A stretch of 64,000 bases of DNA from PFJX01 sp044227325. GTDB lineage: Bacteria; Pseudomonadota; Gammaproteobacteria; Burkholderiales; Thiobacillaceae. Positions 25,671 to 35,267 of the stretch are shown here, one piece after another; position 1 is the first letter of the stretch; each line of letters starts with the position of its first letter. Where the stretch lies: contig JBGAFI010000001.1 in NCBI GenBank assembly GCA_044227325.1, positions 186,001-250,000 of the forward strand. The letters are read 5' to 3'. Both the position numbers and the translations under genes were made by a program. Under the pieces are notes generated by a model. It saw only the letters and a list, made by a program, of their open reading frames with translations. It did no database searches and was not told the DNA's origin.

Positions 25671-27207
25671 AGCCCCGCCGTCCGTCCTGGTGGGACGCTT
25701 TCGCGCGGCGAAGGAGGCGGGCGATTTCCTGGAGGCCGGCCTGCATCTGCGCCGAGTCCTGGATGCGCGTCCCGCGGAATTGCTGGACGCGAACCTGATG
25801 GCCATGGCCCTGGCGGCGCCTGTCTGCTTCACCCGGCCGGGCCAACTGGATGAGTACTACCACTATCTGGACGGCTTGGTGGCAGGCCTGCACGATTTCG
25901 CTCTGCTGCAAAGCGAACCAGCGTTGTCGGCGCGCCTGGCTCACGCCTTCATGATGGGCTCCAACATGCGCATGGCCGTGCATAACGAGTTCAACCTGAA
26001 GCCCTTCATGAAGCGCCGCGCGGCCCTGTTCGACTACGCCCTGCGCGCCATGGGCATGCCCCTGGGCCACGCCTTTTCCGAGCGGCCGGTGGGCCGGCGC
26101 CCGCGCCTCGGTGTGCTGCTCAAGCACCTTTCCAAGGACCCGGAGACCATCTCCATCCTGCCGTATTTCGAGTACCTGGACGGGACGCGCTTCGACCGTT
26201 TCGTCATCGCCTTGGCGGAGGGGGAAGGGGAGTTCGCGGCCCATCTGCGCGGGCTCGGCCAGACCGTCATCCTGCCCAAGGACCTGCCCGGCGCGGCCAA
26301 GGTGATCCGGGACCTGGACCTGGATTTCCTCATCTTCGGCGGCGACATCACGGCCAAGCCCTCGCCCATGGCCCTGCTGTCCTTCTTCCGTCTGGCGCGC
26401 CGCTCCCTCACCGCCGTGTGCACCCTGGTGACCACGGGCGGCGCCCAGGTGGACCACTACCTGACCGGCAGCTATTACCAGGCCCGGGGCTTCGACCAGG
26501 AATTCACCGAGACCTGCCTGCCCGCCGGGCTGCTGGGTTTCGCCTTCAGCTTCGGGCTGGGGGATGGCCGCGCGGCACCGGCGCCGCCGGTGCAAAGCGC
26601 TCTGAGCCGGCCGAACCGGGTCACCCTGGTGTCCGGCGCCAACTTCACCAAGCTCAACGCGGACCTGTTGCAGAGCTGGGGACGCATCCTGGCCGCGTGT
26701 CCCGAGGCGCGCCTGGTGCTCTATCCCTTCCCGGCCCACTACGCGTTGTCCCAGCGCGCGGAAGTGGTGCGGCACGTCATGACCCAGATCGTCGCGGGCG
26801 GGGGCGCGGCGGGCCAGGTGGACATCCTGCCCACCATCCCGACCCGGGAGATGGTGGTGGAACTCACCGCGGGCGCCGACCTGGCCCTGGATTCCTTCCC
26901 CTATCCCGGCGTCACCACCGCCATGGACCACATGGAAGCCGGTCTGCCCATGGTGGCGCTGGAGGGTGCGCGCCTACGCACCAGCCAGAGCGCCGCCATG
27001 CTGCGCAGCCTGGGCCTGGATGCCACCCTGGTGCGGGACCGGGCGTCCTACGAGGCGCTCGCGGTGGAGCTGGTGCGGGATGCGTCCCGGCGCCAGGCAC
27101 TGCGCGAGGGTGTGCGGACGGCCTTAACCGAAGGGGTGCCGGAGATGATGGATGCCCGCGCCATGGGTCGGCGCATGGATCGGTTGCTGGCGGGACTGGC
27201 GGGATAA
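25660..27207 (+). CDS. OGT/SPINDLY-like glycosyltransferase
   Basis: A 515-residue protein whose C-terminal half matches the catalytic region of GT41 (O-GlcNAc transferase/SPINDLY-like) enzymes. Matches include RPRLGVLLKHLSKDPET, the donor-site region RVTLVSGANFTKLNADLLQ and ALDSFPYPGVTTAMDHMEAG. The TPR array of classical OGT is missing. Bacterial relatives often modify Ser/Thr of flagellin. The TTG start at 25660 has GGGAGG six bases upstream and overlaps the previous stop. No ATG gives a full N-terminus. Confidence 0.75.
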   Translation: MAPEAPPSVLVGRFRAAKEAGDFLEAGLHLRRVLDARPAELLDANLMAMALAAPVCFTRPGQLDEYYHYLDGLVAGLHDFALLQSEPALSARLAHAFMMGSNMRMAVHNEFNLKPFMKRRAALFDYALRAMGMPLGHAFSERPVGRRPRLGVLLKHLSKDPETISILPYFEYLDGTRFDRFVIALAEGEGEFAAHLRGLGQTVILPKDLPGAAKVIRDLDLDFLIFGGDITAKPSPMALLSFFRLARRSLTAVCTLVTTGGAQVDHYLTGSYYQARGFDQEFTETCLPAGLLGFAFSFGLGDGRAAPAPPVQSALSRPNRVTLVSGANFTKLNADLLQSWGRILAACPEARLVLYPFPAHYALSQRAEVVRHVMTQIVAGGGAAGQVDILPTIPTREMVVELTAGADLALDSFPYPGVTTAMDHMEAGLPMVALEGARLRTSQSAAMLRSLGLDATLVRDRASYEALAVELVRDASRRQALREGVRTALTEGVPEMMDARAMGRRMDRLLAGLAG

Positions 27208-27235
27208 TGGCGGCGGGAAAAAGGAGAAGGATTCC

Positions 27236-29170
27236 ATGAACAAGAAACGGCTCAGTTTCGTCGACCCGAATTTCCAGCAGGGCCCCAAGGAACTCAACGC
27301 CTACTACCTGCCCTACAGCGCGGGGGTGCTGCTGAGCTACGCCTTCGACTCCCCCAGGGTGGCCGAGAACTGGGCGCTCAATCACCTGATCTGGAAGCGG
27401 GAGCCCATCGAGGAAGTGGCCCAGCGGCTCAAGAACGAGGACATGGTGGCTTTCAGCACCTACGTCTGGAACCACCGCTACAACTACACCCTCGCCCGGC
27501 GCCTGCGCGAACTCAACCCCGGCTGTCTGTTCGTGTTCGGCGGCCCGGAGCCGGCCATCACCGACCCGGATCTGTTCAAGGAGAATCCCTGGATGGACAT
27601 CGTCGTGGTGCTGGAAGGGGAGATCAGCTTCAGGCGCATCCTGGAGGAGTTCGGCGGCGACTACCGCGACATTCCCGGCCTGCTCATCAACGACCACGGC
27701 CGCGCGGTCGATACCGGCAAGAGCGAACGCATCGACCAGCTGGACAGCATCCCCAGCCCCTATCTCACCGGCGTGTTCGACCGCATCATGCGCGAGAACC
27801 CGGGGGTGGAATGGCACGGCACCATCGAGACCAACCGGGGCTGCCCCTATTCCTGCACCTTCTGCGACTGGGGCAGCCTCACCTACAACAAGGTGAAGAA
27901 ATTCAACCTGGACCGGGTGTTCGCCGAGATGGACTGGATCGGCGAGCACTGCGGCTACGTGACCATCACCGACGCGAATTTCGGCATGTTCGTGGAGCGG
28001 GACGACCGCATCATCGACAAGCTCATCGAGGTGCAGAAGCGCTGGATGAAGGTGAAGAACTTCTCCATCACCTGGGCCAAGAACCAGAAGAACGAGGTGG
28101 TGGACATCGTCACCAAGCTGATCCGGGAGAGCCCATTCTACGGCGCCGGCCTCACCGTGAGCGTGCAGAGCATGGACCACGACGTGCTGGAGAACATCAA
28201 GCGCAAGAACCTGGACCAGCACAAGATCGACGAGATCTTCGCCCTGTGCAGCCGCAACAACATTCCCGTGTACACCGAGGTGATCCTGGGCCTGCCCGGC
28301 GATACGGCGGAGAAGTGGCGCGAGTCCCTGTGGAAGATCTTCCGCGCCGGCAACCACAACGGCATCAACATCCTGCACGCGGCCCTGCTGGAGAACGCGG
28401 AGATGAACCTGCTCCAGCGCCGCATGTGGGGCATGGAGAGCGTGGCGGTGCACGACTACATGGCGGGCAGCTACGACCACGGCGAGCTCGACGAGACCGT
28501 GGAGGTGGTGGTGGGCACCCGGGACATGCCGCGGGAGACCATGCTCGACGTGATGGTCTGGAACAGCTTCATCCAGGCCTTCCACATCAACGGCCTGACC
28601 AGCTACGTGGCCCGCTACCTGGCGCGCCAGGGCGTGGATTACGCCGAGTTCTACGACCGCCTGTACGAGTACGTTCAGAAGGATGAGTGGTTCGGCCGGG
28701 AGTTCGCCGAAACCCGGCGCTACTACGAGGACTGGACCCGGCGCGGGCGGGTGGACCATCCGCCCATCGGCCGGGTGGCGGTGCTGGGCTGGAACCTGCA
28801 CAACCGCACCACCTGGAACCTCTACCACCAGCAGCGCATCGACACGGTCTACCAACTGGTGCGGGATTTCCTCACGGAGCATTACCCCATGCAGATACTG
28901 GACCAGTTGCTGCGCTTCCAGCGCGCGGTGATCATCGACTACGCCCGGCTCAGCCGGCTGCCGGAGACCCAGTCCTTCGACTACGACTTCTTCGGCCACC
29001 TGGTGGAGGGCAAGGAACTGGACGTCCCCTCCACCTACACCTTCAGCACCACCGAGGACCAGGGCATGAGTCTGCAGATGTTCCTGGAGAACTTCTGGTT
29101 CGCCCGCAAGCGCAATTTCGGCAAGGCCAGGATCCACCGGGTGCGGGCCGAGGACGCGCTGGCCGCCTGA
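27236..29170 (+). CDS. B12-binding-type radical SAM enzyme
   Basis: A 644-residue protein with an N-terminal cobalamin-binding-like Rossmann domain (about residues 1-150, including AFSTYVWNHRYNYTLA and FVFGGPEPAITD). The radical SAM core carries CPYSCTFC (C203, C207, C210), and a long C-terminal region is of unknown role. The DxHxxG histidine of base-off B12 domains is not seen. Class B radical SAM enzymes methylate unreactive carbons or rearrange skeletons; the substrate here is unknown but probably a sugar, given the neighbours. AAGGAGAAGG precedes the ATG. Confidence 0.78.
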   Translation: MNKKRLSFVDPNFQQGPKELNAYYLPYSAGVLLSYAFDSPRVAENWALNHLIWKREPIEEVAQRLKNEDMVAFSTYVWNHRYNYTLARRLRELNPGCLFVFGGPEPAITDPDLFKENPWMDIVVVLEGEISFRRILEEFGGDYRDIPGLLINDHGRAVDTGKSERIDQLDSIPSPYLTGVFDRIMRENPGVEWHGTIETNRGCPYSCTFCDWGSLTYNKVKKFNLDRVFAEMDWIGEHCGYVTITDANFGMFVERDDRIIDKLIEVQKRWMKVKNFSITWAKNQKNEVVDIVTKLIRESPFYGAGLTVSVQSMDHDVLENIKRKNLDQHKIDEIFALCSRNNIPVYTEVILGLPGDTAEKWRESLWKIFRAGNHNGINILHAALLENAEMNLLQRRMWGMESVAVHDYMAGSYDHGELDETVEVVVGTRDMPRETMLDVMVWNSFIQAFHINGLTSYVARYLARQGVDYAEFYDRLYEYVQKDEWFGREFAETRRYYEDWTRRGRVDHPPIGRVAVLGWNLHNRTTWNLYHQQRIDTVYQLVRDFLTEHYPMQILDQLLRFQRAVIIDYARLSRLPETQSFDYDFFGHLVEGKELDVPSTYTFSTTEDQGMSLQMFLENFWFARKRNFGKARIHRVRAEDALAA

Positions 29171-29197
29171 CGCAGGCGCGGCCGGGCCGGCGCCCGC

Positions 29198-30733
29198 TCA
29201 GGGGAAGTTGACGTGCTGGATGCGGGCCAGGTCCACCGTGCCCTGGAGTTCGCCCCGGATGATCTGCTTCGCGGTCTGGTTGTTGCGCATGAACAGGCAG
29301 GCGGTGCAGTTCTTGCGCGGGTCGAAGAAGGGATGCACCGGCTCGGTGAAGAGACGCTCGACCTGGGTGTTCATGACCGTGCCCCATTTGCTCGCGTTGA
29401 AGCGGCGCTCGGAGATGGAGACGTTGCCGTCGTCCGCCTCCTCCGCCAGCACCGTCACCGAATCGCAGGGATAGCACCAGGAGAAGCCGTTCTCCTCGTG
29501 GCCGGTGGTGTCCCAGAACACGTTGTAGCTTTGCAGGAAGCACTGGCCCTGGTCCCATAAGCCGTCCGCCTCGGCCTGGGTGCCGTGGTACTTGAGCTGG
29601 TGGAAGAAGCGGGCGATGGGATTGCCTTCCGCGTCGATGTAGCCCAGCCGGTGCAGGCGTTCCGCCAGGTTGTGGTGGGCGCGCAGCTGGGCCTCCCGGG
29701 TCAGGTTGCAATCGGTCAGCAGGCGGCAGTAGTCGAAGCCGTTGTCCGCCAGGGAGGCGTGGATGCGATGGAAGATGTCGTCGTCGCTCCAGGGGCCGTA
29801 GACGTAGGAATAGCCCACGGTGACGTCCGGATTGTGCAGGATGGTCTTGGGCAGATATTGCAGGTCGAAGCGGCCGTTCGGGTAGAAGGCGGAGGCGTTT
29901 TCCGGAGTGATGGAGATGCGCACCCAGGTGAAGTGGCGGTAGATGTCCTCGCTCACCTTTTGGGGGAAGCCGTTGGTGATCAGGCCCAGGTCGAGATCCA
30001 GGGTGGCCAGGTATTCCACCAGTTGCTCGAAGTGGGGCCACAGGTTGGGCTGGCCGCCGCCGGACAGGATGAGGCCGCGCAGGCGGATGTCGGAGCCGGT
30101 CAGGGCCTTGTAGGCGGCGTTGTATTCGGGGAAATGCGCGCGGTTGTATTCCGCCTGCGCGAAGTAGAGCTTGTCGACGAAGGCTTTGACCTCCTCGAAA
30201 CTGGCGCTGTCCTTCTTGTTGCGGGAGATGGTGGAGCAGTAGGGGCAGCGGGAGGAGCACACCTGGTGGTTGGTGAGGGTGGCGCGGATGATGCTGCCCA
30301 TGCCGGTGGCGGCGTATTTCTCGAAGATGGGCTTGTGGGCCAGTAGCTTGGCGCCGGTGGAGGTGAAGCTGCGCTCGGCGTCGGTGAGGGTGTGGCGGAT
30401 GGATTCCGGCGTGGTGGCCATGCTGTCCGCCTCGGCGGGATGCCGTTCCGCGGCCTCCAGTTGGCGCAGGGGAATGTTGAAGGCTTCCGTGTCGCCCTTG
30501 CGCGCGAAGTTGTCCATGATGATGCGCGCCACTTCCATGTCGATGGGGCAGGGGCGCAGCACCCGGCCGTCGTCGTCCACCACGTGGGCTTGCGTGTAGT
30601 CGGCGCTGTGGCCGCCCCCCAGCTTGCTGCGCACGCGCAGGATGGGGGCCTCGTGGCTGGCGTGGGCCTGGTAGGTGATGAGGTAGCGCTCGGTTTCGGC
30701 GCGCAGCAGGACGGGATTCGCTTCGTGATCCAC
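29198..30733 (-). CDS. radical SAM protein, 511 residues
   Basis: Begins with GTG at 30733, two bases after the stop of the methyltransferase gene, with AGG just upstream; an ATG two bases earlier is out of frame. The cluster motif is CSSRCPYC (C159, C163, C166), after an unusual 150-residue N-terminal domain. The region GLILSGGGQPNLWP is the GGE-like SAM-binding segment. C-terminal cysteines (CYPCDS, CTACLFM) suggest an auxiliary Fe-S cluster. No substrate is known. It converges with the B12-type enzyme, 27 bases apart. Confidence 0.75.
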   Translation of the reverse strand: MDHEANPVLLRAETERYLITYQAHASHEAPILRVRSKLGGGHSADYTQAHVVDDDGRVLRPCPIDMEVARIIMDNFARKGDTEAFNIPLRQLEAAERHPAEADSMATTPESIRHTLTDAERSFTSTGAKLLAHKPIFEKYAATGMGSIIRATLTNHQVCSSRCPYCSTISRNKKDSASFEEVKAFVDKLYFAQAEYNRAHFPEYNAAYKALTGSDIRLRGLILSGGGQPNLWPHFEQLVEYLATLDLDLGLITNGFPQKVSEDIYRHFTWVRISITPENASAFYPNGRFDLQYLPKTILHNPDVTVGYSYVYGPWSDDDIFHRIHASLADNGFDYCRLLTDCNLTREAQLRAHHNLAERLHRLGYIDAEGNPIARFFHQLKYHGTQAEADGLWDQGQCFLQSYNVFWDTTGHEENGFSWCYPCDSVTVLAEEADDGNVSISERRFNASKWGTVMNTQVERLFTEPVHPFFDPRKNCTACLFMRNNQTAKQIIRGELQGTVDLARIQHVNFP

Positions 30734-30735
30734 AT

Positions 30736-31452
30736 TCAGCCTTTCAGGTCGGCGTTGACGACGTACTTGCGCTGGGTGGGGTAGGCCAGGGGGCGCACTT
30801 CGCGCCGGCGCGCCACCACGAACATCGACGTGCTGTCCGGCACCCCGGTGAAGCGGGTGAAGGGGGGCGGCTCGAAGAAGCTGGGGCTGAACAGGTTGCG
30901 CACCCCCTTGATCTCGAGAATCTCGAAGCCGTTGTCCGGGCCGTAGAAGTCGTGGAACCAGGTCGGGTTGATGTTGTAGAAGCCGTGGTTGAAGGAGCTC
31001 AGCGGCAGGGTCTGGACGATGACGCCGCCTTCGCCCAGCAGGCTGGCGAGATTCATGGCGGCCTGGCCGATGTTGAAGCAGTGTTCGATGGTGCCGGTAT
31101 CCAGAACGATGTCGTACCGGGCTTGGAACTCGGCGGGGAGGGGTTGGTTCAGGTCGTGCACCAGTTCGTTGCCGCGTATGGTGCGGTGGTCCAGCACCGT
31201 CAGCTCGGTATTCAACTGCTCGAAGAAGAAGCGGGATTCGACGATGCGGTCGGTGATCTTCTGGCAGTTGTGCCATTTGACGATGGCCGCCTCGTCCGGG
31301 TGGAACGCCAAAGGGACGTTGCCCAGGTAGTGGCGGATCAATGAGGGATTGACCAGCAGATCCGGATACCCCGCGGAAATCAGCTTTTTCGGCTGGGGCG
31401 GCGCGACGCAGAGGTGGACAAGCTTGTCCAGCAGGAAGGGAACGAGGGCCAT
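30736..31452 (-). CDS. SAM-dependent methyltransferase-like protein
   Basis: A 238-residue protein with the core of a class I methyltransferase: YDIVLDTGTIEHCFNI (motif IV-like) and LLGEGGVIVQTLPLSSFNHG. The glycine-rich motif I at the N-terminus is weak, so activity is less certain than the fold. Its ATG overlaps the stop of the upstream glycosyltransferase (TGATG) and the radical SAM gene follows two bases after its stop. The three form a minus-strand operon. Confidence 0.65.
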   Translation of the reverse strand: MALVPFLLDKLVHLCVAPPQPKKLISAGYPDLLVNPSLIRHYLGNVPLAFHPDEAAIVKWHNCQKITDRIVESRFFFEQLNTELTVLDHRTIRGNELVHDLNQPLPAEFQARYDIVLDTGTIEHCFNIGQAAMNLASLLGEGGVIVQTLPLSSFNHGFYNINPTWFHDFYGPDNGFEILEIKGVRNLFSPSFFEPPPFTRFTGVPDSTSMFVVARRREVRPLAYPTQRKYVVNADLKG

Positions 31453-32990
31453 CAGGCGAGAGATTCCATGTGCTGTACGAATTGACGGGCGCTGCGCCGG
31501 CTATCGCCGGCGAATTCCTCGACGAAGCGGCGCAGGTGCCGGCCCAGCGCATCCCGCGCCGAAACGTCGTCGATGAGGTGCTGGGCGTGCGCGATATAGT
31601 CGTCCGTATTCCGCGCCATGGGAAGGCCGCCGGTGCCCATGATTTCCCGGAAACGTTCTCCTTCGGGCGTCGCGGACGTGGTCAGCGGCGCGACCATGTT
31701 GCACAGGTTGGTGAGATGGCTTGGGTTGTCCGGCTGCTTGAACACCACCGCCTTGCCCGCCGCCATGGCCTCCATCAGGGTGTAGCCGCAGCCGAACGGG
31801 AAACTGTCCAGGAAAATGTCGATGACCTGAGCGTACAGGGCCGTATCGACCCAGCCGATGTGGAAGCATTGTCCGGCGACGCCGGCGGCTTCCAGGGCGG
31901 CCTTGATCGCGGCGTTCTCCACGCGTCCGGTCCAGAGAAAGCAGGCTTGCGGATTCGCCCGCAGGATGCCGGCCACGGCATCGAGAAACGCGGGTTGGAT
32001 GATCTTTTCCTCCCGGCCCAGGGTCGCCAGCACCACGTCGAAGTTGGCGTAGCGCGCGCGCACCTTGGCCGCGGCCTCGCCGCGCTCAGGGATGAACCAG
32101 TCCTTCTTGGAATAGAACACGCCGTGCCAGGTATGGCCCAACAAGGGCCGGGTCGATTCGGGAATCATGGACGACAGGCCGAGTTGGCAATCGGGTGGGA
32201 AGAAGCCGTGGTACTTCATGGCCCAGAACACCTGCTTGGGCGCCAGGCCCAGGGCGAAGGCGAAGCCCGCCTGGTCGGTGCGGCTGATCCACAGCAGGAT
32301 GTCCACGCCGTCCGCGTGCATGGCCTCGCGCAACGCCAGGCAGCGGCCCAGCAGACCCTGGTCCGCGTTCTCCCGCTCGTTGAGGAAGGTCATGGGCAGG
32401 CCGAGGGCGCGGAACGGCGCCTCGTGGGCCGGGACGCCGCGCTTGCCCACATAGATGTGGAAGGCGTAGGGCTGCTGTTCCAGGCTCGCATAGCCCTCCA
32501 GCATGCTCAGCAGCATCTGCACGTGGGCCAGCAGGGAGGAGTTGTGCAGGTACACGCCGACCACCCGCTTGCTGGTGCGCGGCGGACGCGGCGGCTGGGC
32601 GGGCAGGCTGTCCCGGCAGCGGCGTCCCGCCGCGACCATGGCCGGCGTCCAGCGGGAGATGCAGGCCTGGAAGTGCTCCTCGTTCTCCACCCGCTTCACG
32701 TATTCCTCGTAGATCAGCACTTCCAGGATCAGGCCAAGGGAATAGTGATCGTGGTCCAGCGCCCAGATCATCAGGGGCAGCGCCAAGTGCTCGAACAGGG
32801 CGTCCAGGCGCTCCAGGCTTTCGCTGCGCCGGAAGTCGAGGCGTTCCAGCAGGGTCAGGGCGGCGGCGCGCTGTTCGGGCGGGGGGAGGAGGGCGAGGGA
32901 TTGGGTGAGTTTGGGCAGCAGCCAGGCGAGCATGGCTTTGTCGTCGGATTTGGCCATGCTCGAGGCCAGGTCTATCAACTTGGCGATCAT
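31452..32990 (-). CDS. glycosyltransferase, GT41/GT4-like
   Basis: A 512-residue protein. The N-terminal 140 residues are helical. The C-terminal part has two Rossmann-like domains with VVGVYLHNSSLLAHVQMLL and the donor-binding run IDIFLDSFPFGCGYTLMEAM, closely recalling the OGT-like enzyme at 25660-27207. It starts at ATG 32990; 71 further in-frame residues upstream look non-coding. First gene of the minus-strand trio, divergent from the TPR-glycosyltransferase across 137 bases. Confidence 0.7.
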   Translation of the reverse strand: MIAKLIDLASSMAKSDDKAMLAWLLPKLTQSLALLPPPEQRAAALTLLERLDFRRSESLERLDALFEHLALPLMIWALDHDHYSLGLILEVLIYEEYVKRVENEEHFQACISRWTPAMVAAGRRCRDSLPAQPPRPPRTSKRVVGVYLHNSSLLAHVQMLLSMLEGYASLEQQPYAFHIYVGKRGVPAHEAPFRALGLPMTFLNERENADQGLLGRCLALREAMHADGVDILLWISRTDQAGFAFALGLAPKQVFWAMKYHGFFPPDCQLGLSSMIPESTRPLLGHTWHGVFYSKKDWFIPERGEAAAKVRARYANFDVVLATLGREEKIIQPAFLDAVAGILRANPQACFLWTGRVENAAIKAALEAAGVAGQCFHIGWVDTALYAQVIDIFLDSFPFGCGYTLMEAMAAGKAVVFKQPDNPSHLTNLCNMVAPLTTSATPEGERFREIMGTGGLPMARNTDDYIAHAQHLIDDVSARDALGRHLRRFVEEFAGDSRRSARQFVQHMESLA

Positions 32991-33127
32991 GTCTCTTGCG
33001 GGAAGCGCTCCGTCTGGTTGGCCGATCCCGATCCAAGGCAAGGGGTGAAAACTGAAGCGAATGCCGCCCGCCCGGAACGTTCTTGCATTGTTTCGTTTAC
33101 TCGACCCCGAGTGTACATTACAGCGCC

Positions 33128-35254
33128 ATGATGCAAGCCCCGCACCCCACGGACAGCGCCGCCGCCAGCGGCGCCGGCAAGGATATCGCGCAGGCCTTGG
33201 CATCCGCGTTGGGCTATCTCCAGTCCGGCCGCGCGCAGCTCGCGGACTTCGTTTCCGCCCAGGTCATCGAGAAGCTGCCGGAGCATGCCATGGCTTGGCA
33301 TTACAACGCGCTGGCGCAACTCGCCCTGGGGCGCGCGGATCTGGCCTTGGAGCGCATGGCCAAGGCGATCGCCCTGGCGCCCGCGGACCCGGCCTGCAAG
33401 AACGACATGGGCGAGATTCTGCGCGGCATGGGGCGCGCGGAGGAGGCGCTCGACGCCTATCGCGAGGCCTTGGCCCTGGATCCGCAATTCTCCCAGGCGC
33501 ACAACAATCTTGGGGTCGCGCTGCGCCAGATGGACCGGGTCGACGCGGCCGTCGAGCATTTCCGCGCCGCGGTCTCGATCCGGCCCGATTACCCCGAAGC
33601 CCGGCTGAACCTGGCCTTCACCCTGTGCGACGCGGGCCGTTTCGAGGACGCGATTCCCGAACTGGAAGCCGCCGCGCGCATCGCTCCCGACCAGATCGAC
33701 GTGTGGCGGAAGCTGGCCCACGCCAATCTGAAGCTGGCGCGTGGGGCCGCCGCCGCCCACCCCCTGCGCGAGGTCGTCCGTCTGGATGCGGATGACGCGG
33801 AGACCTGGTCCGCCCTGGGCAATTGCCTGCTGCGCGAGAAGGATCATGCCGGCGCGCTGGAGGCCTATTCCCATGCCGTCGCCCTGAAGCCGGACAGCGC
33901 CTGGGACGTGTTCCACCGGGGTCTGGTGCTGGAAAATCTGAGCCGTCTGGAGGAGGCCCTCGCCGATGTGAAGGTCGCCGAGCGCCTGATGCCGGACAAC
34001 GTGACCGTCCTGTGCCGGGAGGCGGCCCTGCTGCGCAACCTCAAGCGGCTCGACGAGGCGGAGGAAAAAGCCGAGCAGGCCTATGCCCTGCAACCCGACC
34101 ATGCCCATGTGCAGAACGTGCTGGGCCTGATCCACCTCTCCCGGCGCCGCTGGGACCAGGCCTCGGCGGCGTTCATGGCGGCGGCCGAGGCGGCGCCGGA
34201 GAAGGCTCTGCCCCTGCTCAACATGGTGAGTCTGTACGGCCAGCGAGGCGACCACGAGAAGCGCCGCCACTACTGCCGCCTGGCCTTGGAACGGGCGCCG
34301 GACGACGCGGAAATCCGTTTCTCCTACGCACTGACCCAACTGCTGCTGGCCGACTGGACGGAGGCCTGGCGCAATTACGCCCATCGTCCCAACGTCACCT
34401 GGACTTCCGGTTACGACATGCTGGAGGCGCCGCTACCGGTCGATCTGCGCGGCAAGCGCATCCTGGTGCAGATGGATCAGGGGCTAGGCGACGAACTGCT
34501 GTTCCTGCGTTTCGGCCAGGTGCTGAAACAGCGGGGCGCCTGGATCGCCTATCGGCCCAATCCCAAGTTGGCCAGCTTCGTCGGCAAGCTGCCTTTCATC
34601 GACATGGCGGTGAGCCACCGGGAAGCGCCGAAGGATGTGGATTACCGCGTGGCGGTGTGCGACCTCGCCCTGGCGGTGGACATGCGCGTCGCGGCGGACA
34701 TCCCGCCGCCGGTGCAACTGGTGCCCTCGCCCGGGGCTTTGGGCCAGGCGCGGCGCATGCTGGCCCCGCTCGGCGACGGCCCCTTCATCGGCGTGACCTG
34801 GCGCGGCGGCACCTCCAAGGAGGAGTTCTCGAAATGGAACGTCCTCTACAAGGAAATCGACCTGGATCTGCTGGCCGACCTGCTGCGGGACAAGCCGGGC
34901 CGGATCCTGATCCTGCAACGCAAGCCCAAGCCCGGCGAGATCGAGCGTTTCGCCGCGCGCCTGGGCCGGCCGGTGCACGACTTCACGGCGGTGAACGAGC
35001 AGCTGGAAGTGATGCTGGCGCTGCTCAGCCTGATCGACGAATATGTCGCGGTCAGCAATACCAATGTGCACCTCAGGGCAGGCGCGGGCCGCATCAGCCG
35101 GGTTCTGATTCCCCATCCCCCCGATTGGCGCTGGATGACCAGCGGCCGCAGCCCGTGGTACCCGGATATTCCGACTTATCGGGAGGCCTGTGGCGGCGCC
35201 GGCTGGGGCGAGGCGCTGGCGGCGCTGGACAAGGATTTGCGCGAGACATCATAA
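33128..35254 (+). CDS. TPR-repeat glycosyltransferase-like protein
   Basis: A 708-residue protein with about ten tetratricopeptide repeats (residues 25-390) and a C-terminal GT9/GT-B-like domain. Cues are LVQMDQGLGDELLFLRFG, IGVTWRGGTSKEE, LILQRKPKPGE and AVSNTNVHLRAGAG. The same C-terminal domain is found in the 35951-38551 protein, so the two are paralogues. TPRs may bind flagellin and present it to the transferase. ATG 33128 is followed at once by ATG 33131; neither has a strong ribosome site. Confidence 0.75.
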   Translation: MMQAPHPTDSAAASGAGKDIAQALASALGYLQSGRAQLADFVSAQVIEKLPEHAMAWHYNALAQLALGRADLALERMAKAIALAPADPACKNDMGEILRGMGRAEEALDAYREALALDPQFSQAHNNLGVALRQMDRVDAAVEHFRAAVSIRPDYPEARLNLAFTLCDAGRFEDAIPELEAAARIAPDQIDVWRKLAHANLKLARGAAAAHPLREVVRLDADDAETWSALGNCLLREKDHAGALEAYSHAVALKPDSAWDVFHRGLVLENLSRLEEALADVKVAERLMPDNVTVLCREAALLRNLKRLDEAEEKAEQAYALQPDHAHVQNVLGLIHLSRRRWDQASAAFMAAAEAAPEKALPLLNMVSLYGQRGDHEKRRHYCRLALERAPDDAEIRFSYALTQLLLADWTEAWRNYAHRPNVTWTSGYDMLEAPLPVDLRGKRILVQMDQGLGDELLFLRFGQVLKQRGAWIAYRPNPKLASFVGKLPFIDMAVSHREAPKDVDYRVAVCDLALAVDMRVAADIPPPVQLVPSPGALGQARRMLAPLGDGPFIGVTWRGGTSKEEFSKWNVLYKEIDLDLLADLLRDKPGRILILQRKPKPGEIERFAARLGRPVHDFTAVNEQLEVMLALLSLIDEYVAVSNTNVHLRAGAGRISRVLIPHPPDWRWMTSGRSPWYPDIPTYREACGGAGWGEALAALDKDLRETS

Positions 35255-35267
35255 AAGGAGACAGGTC

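Noticed and set aside
26912..29137. A 741-codon antisense frame over the B12-type radical SAM gene
   Set aside because: Composition is that of a shadow frame (His, Val, Leu, Gln-rich) and the sense strand carries the radical SAM motif and a ribosome site.
33074..33086. Sigma-54-like GG...TTGC upstream of the first TPR-glycosyltransferase
   Set aside because: Only nine bases separate the GG and GC elements; ten are needed for the fixed -24/-12 spacing.
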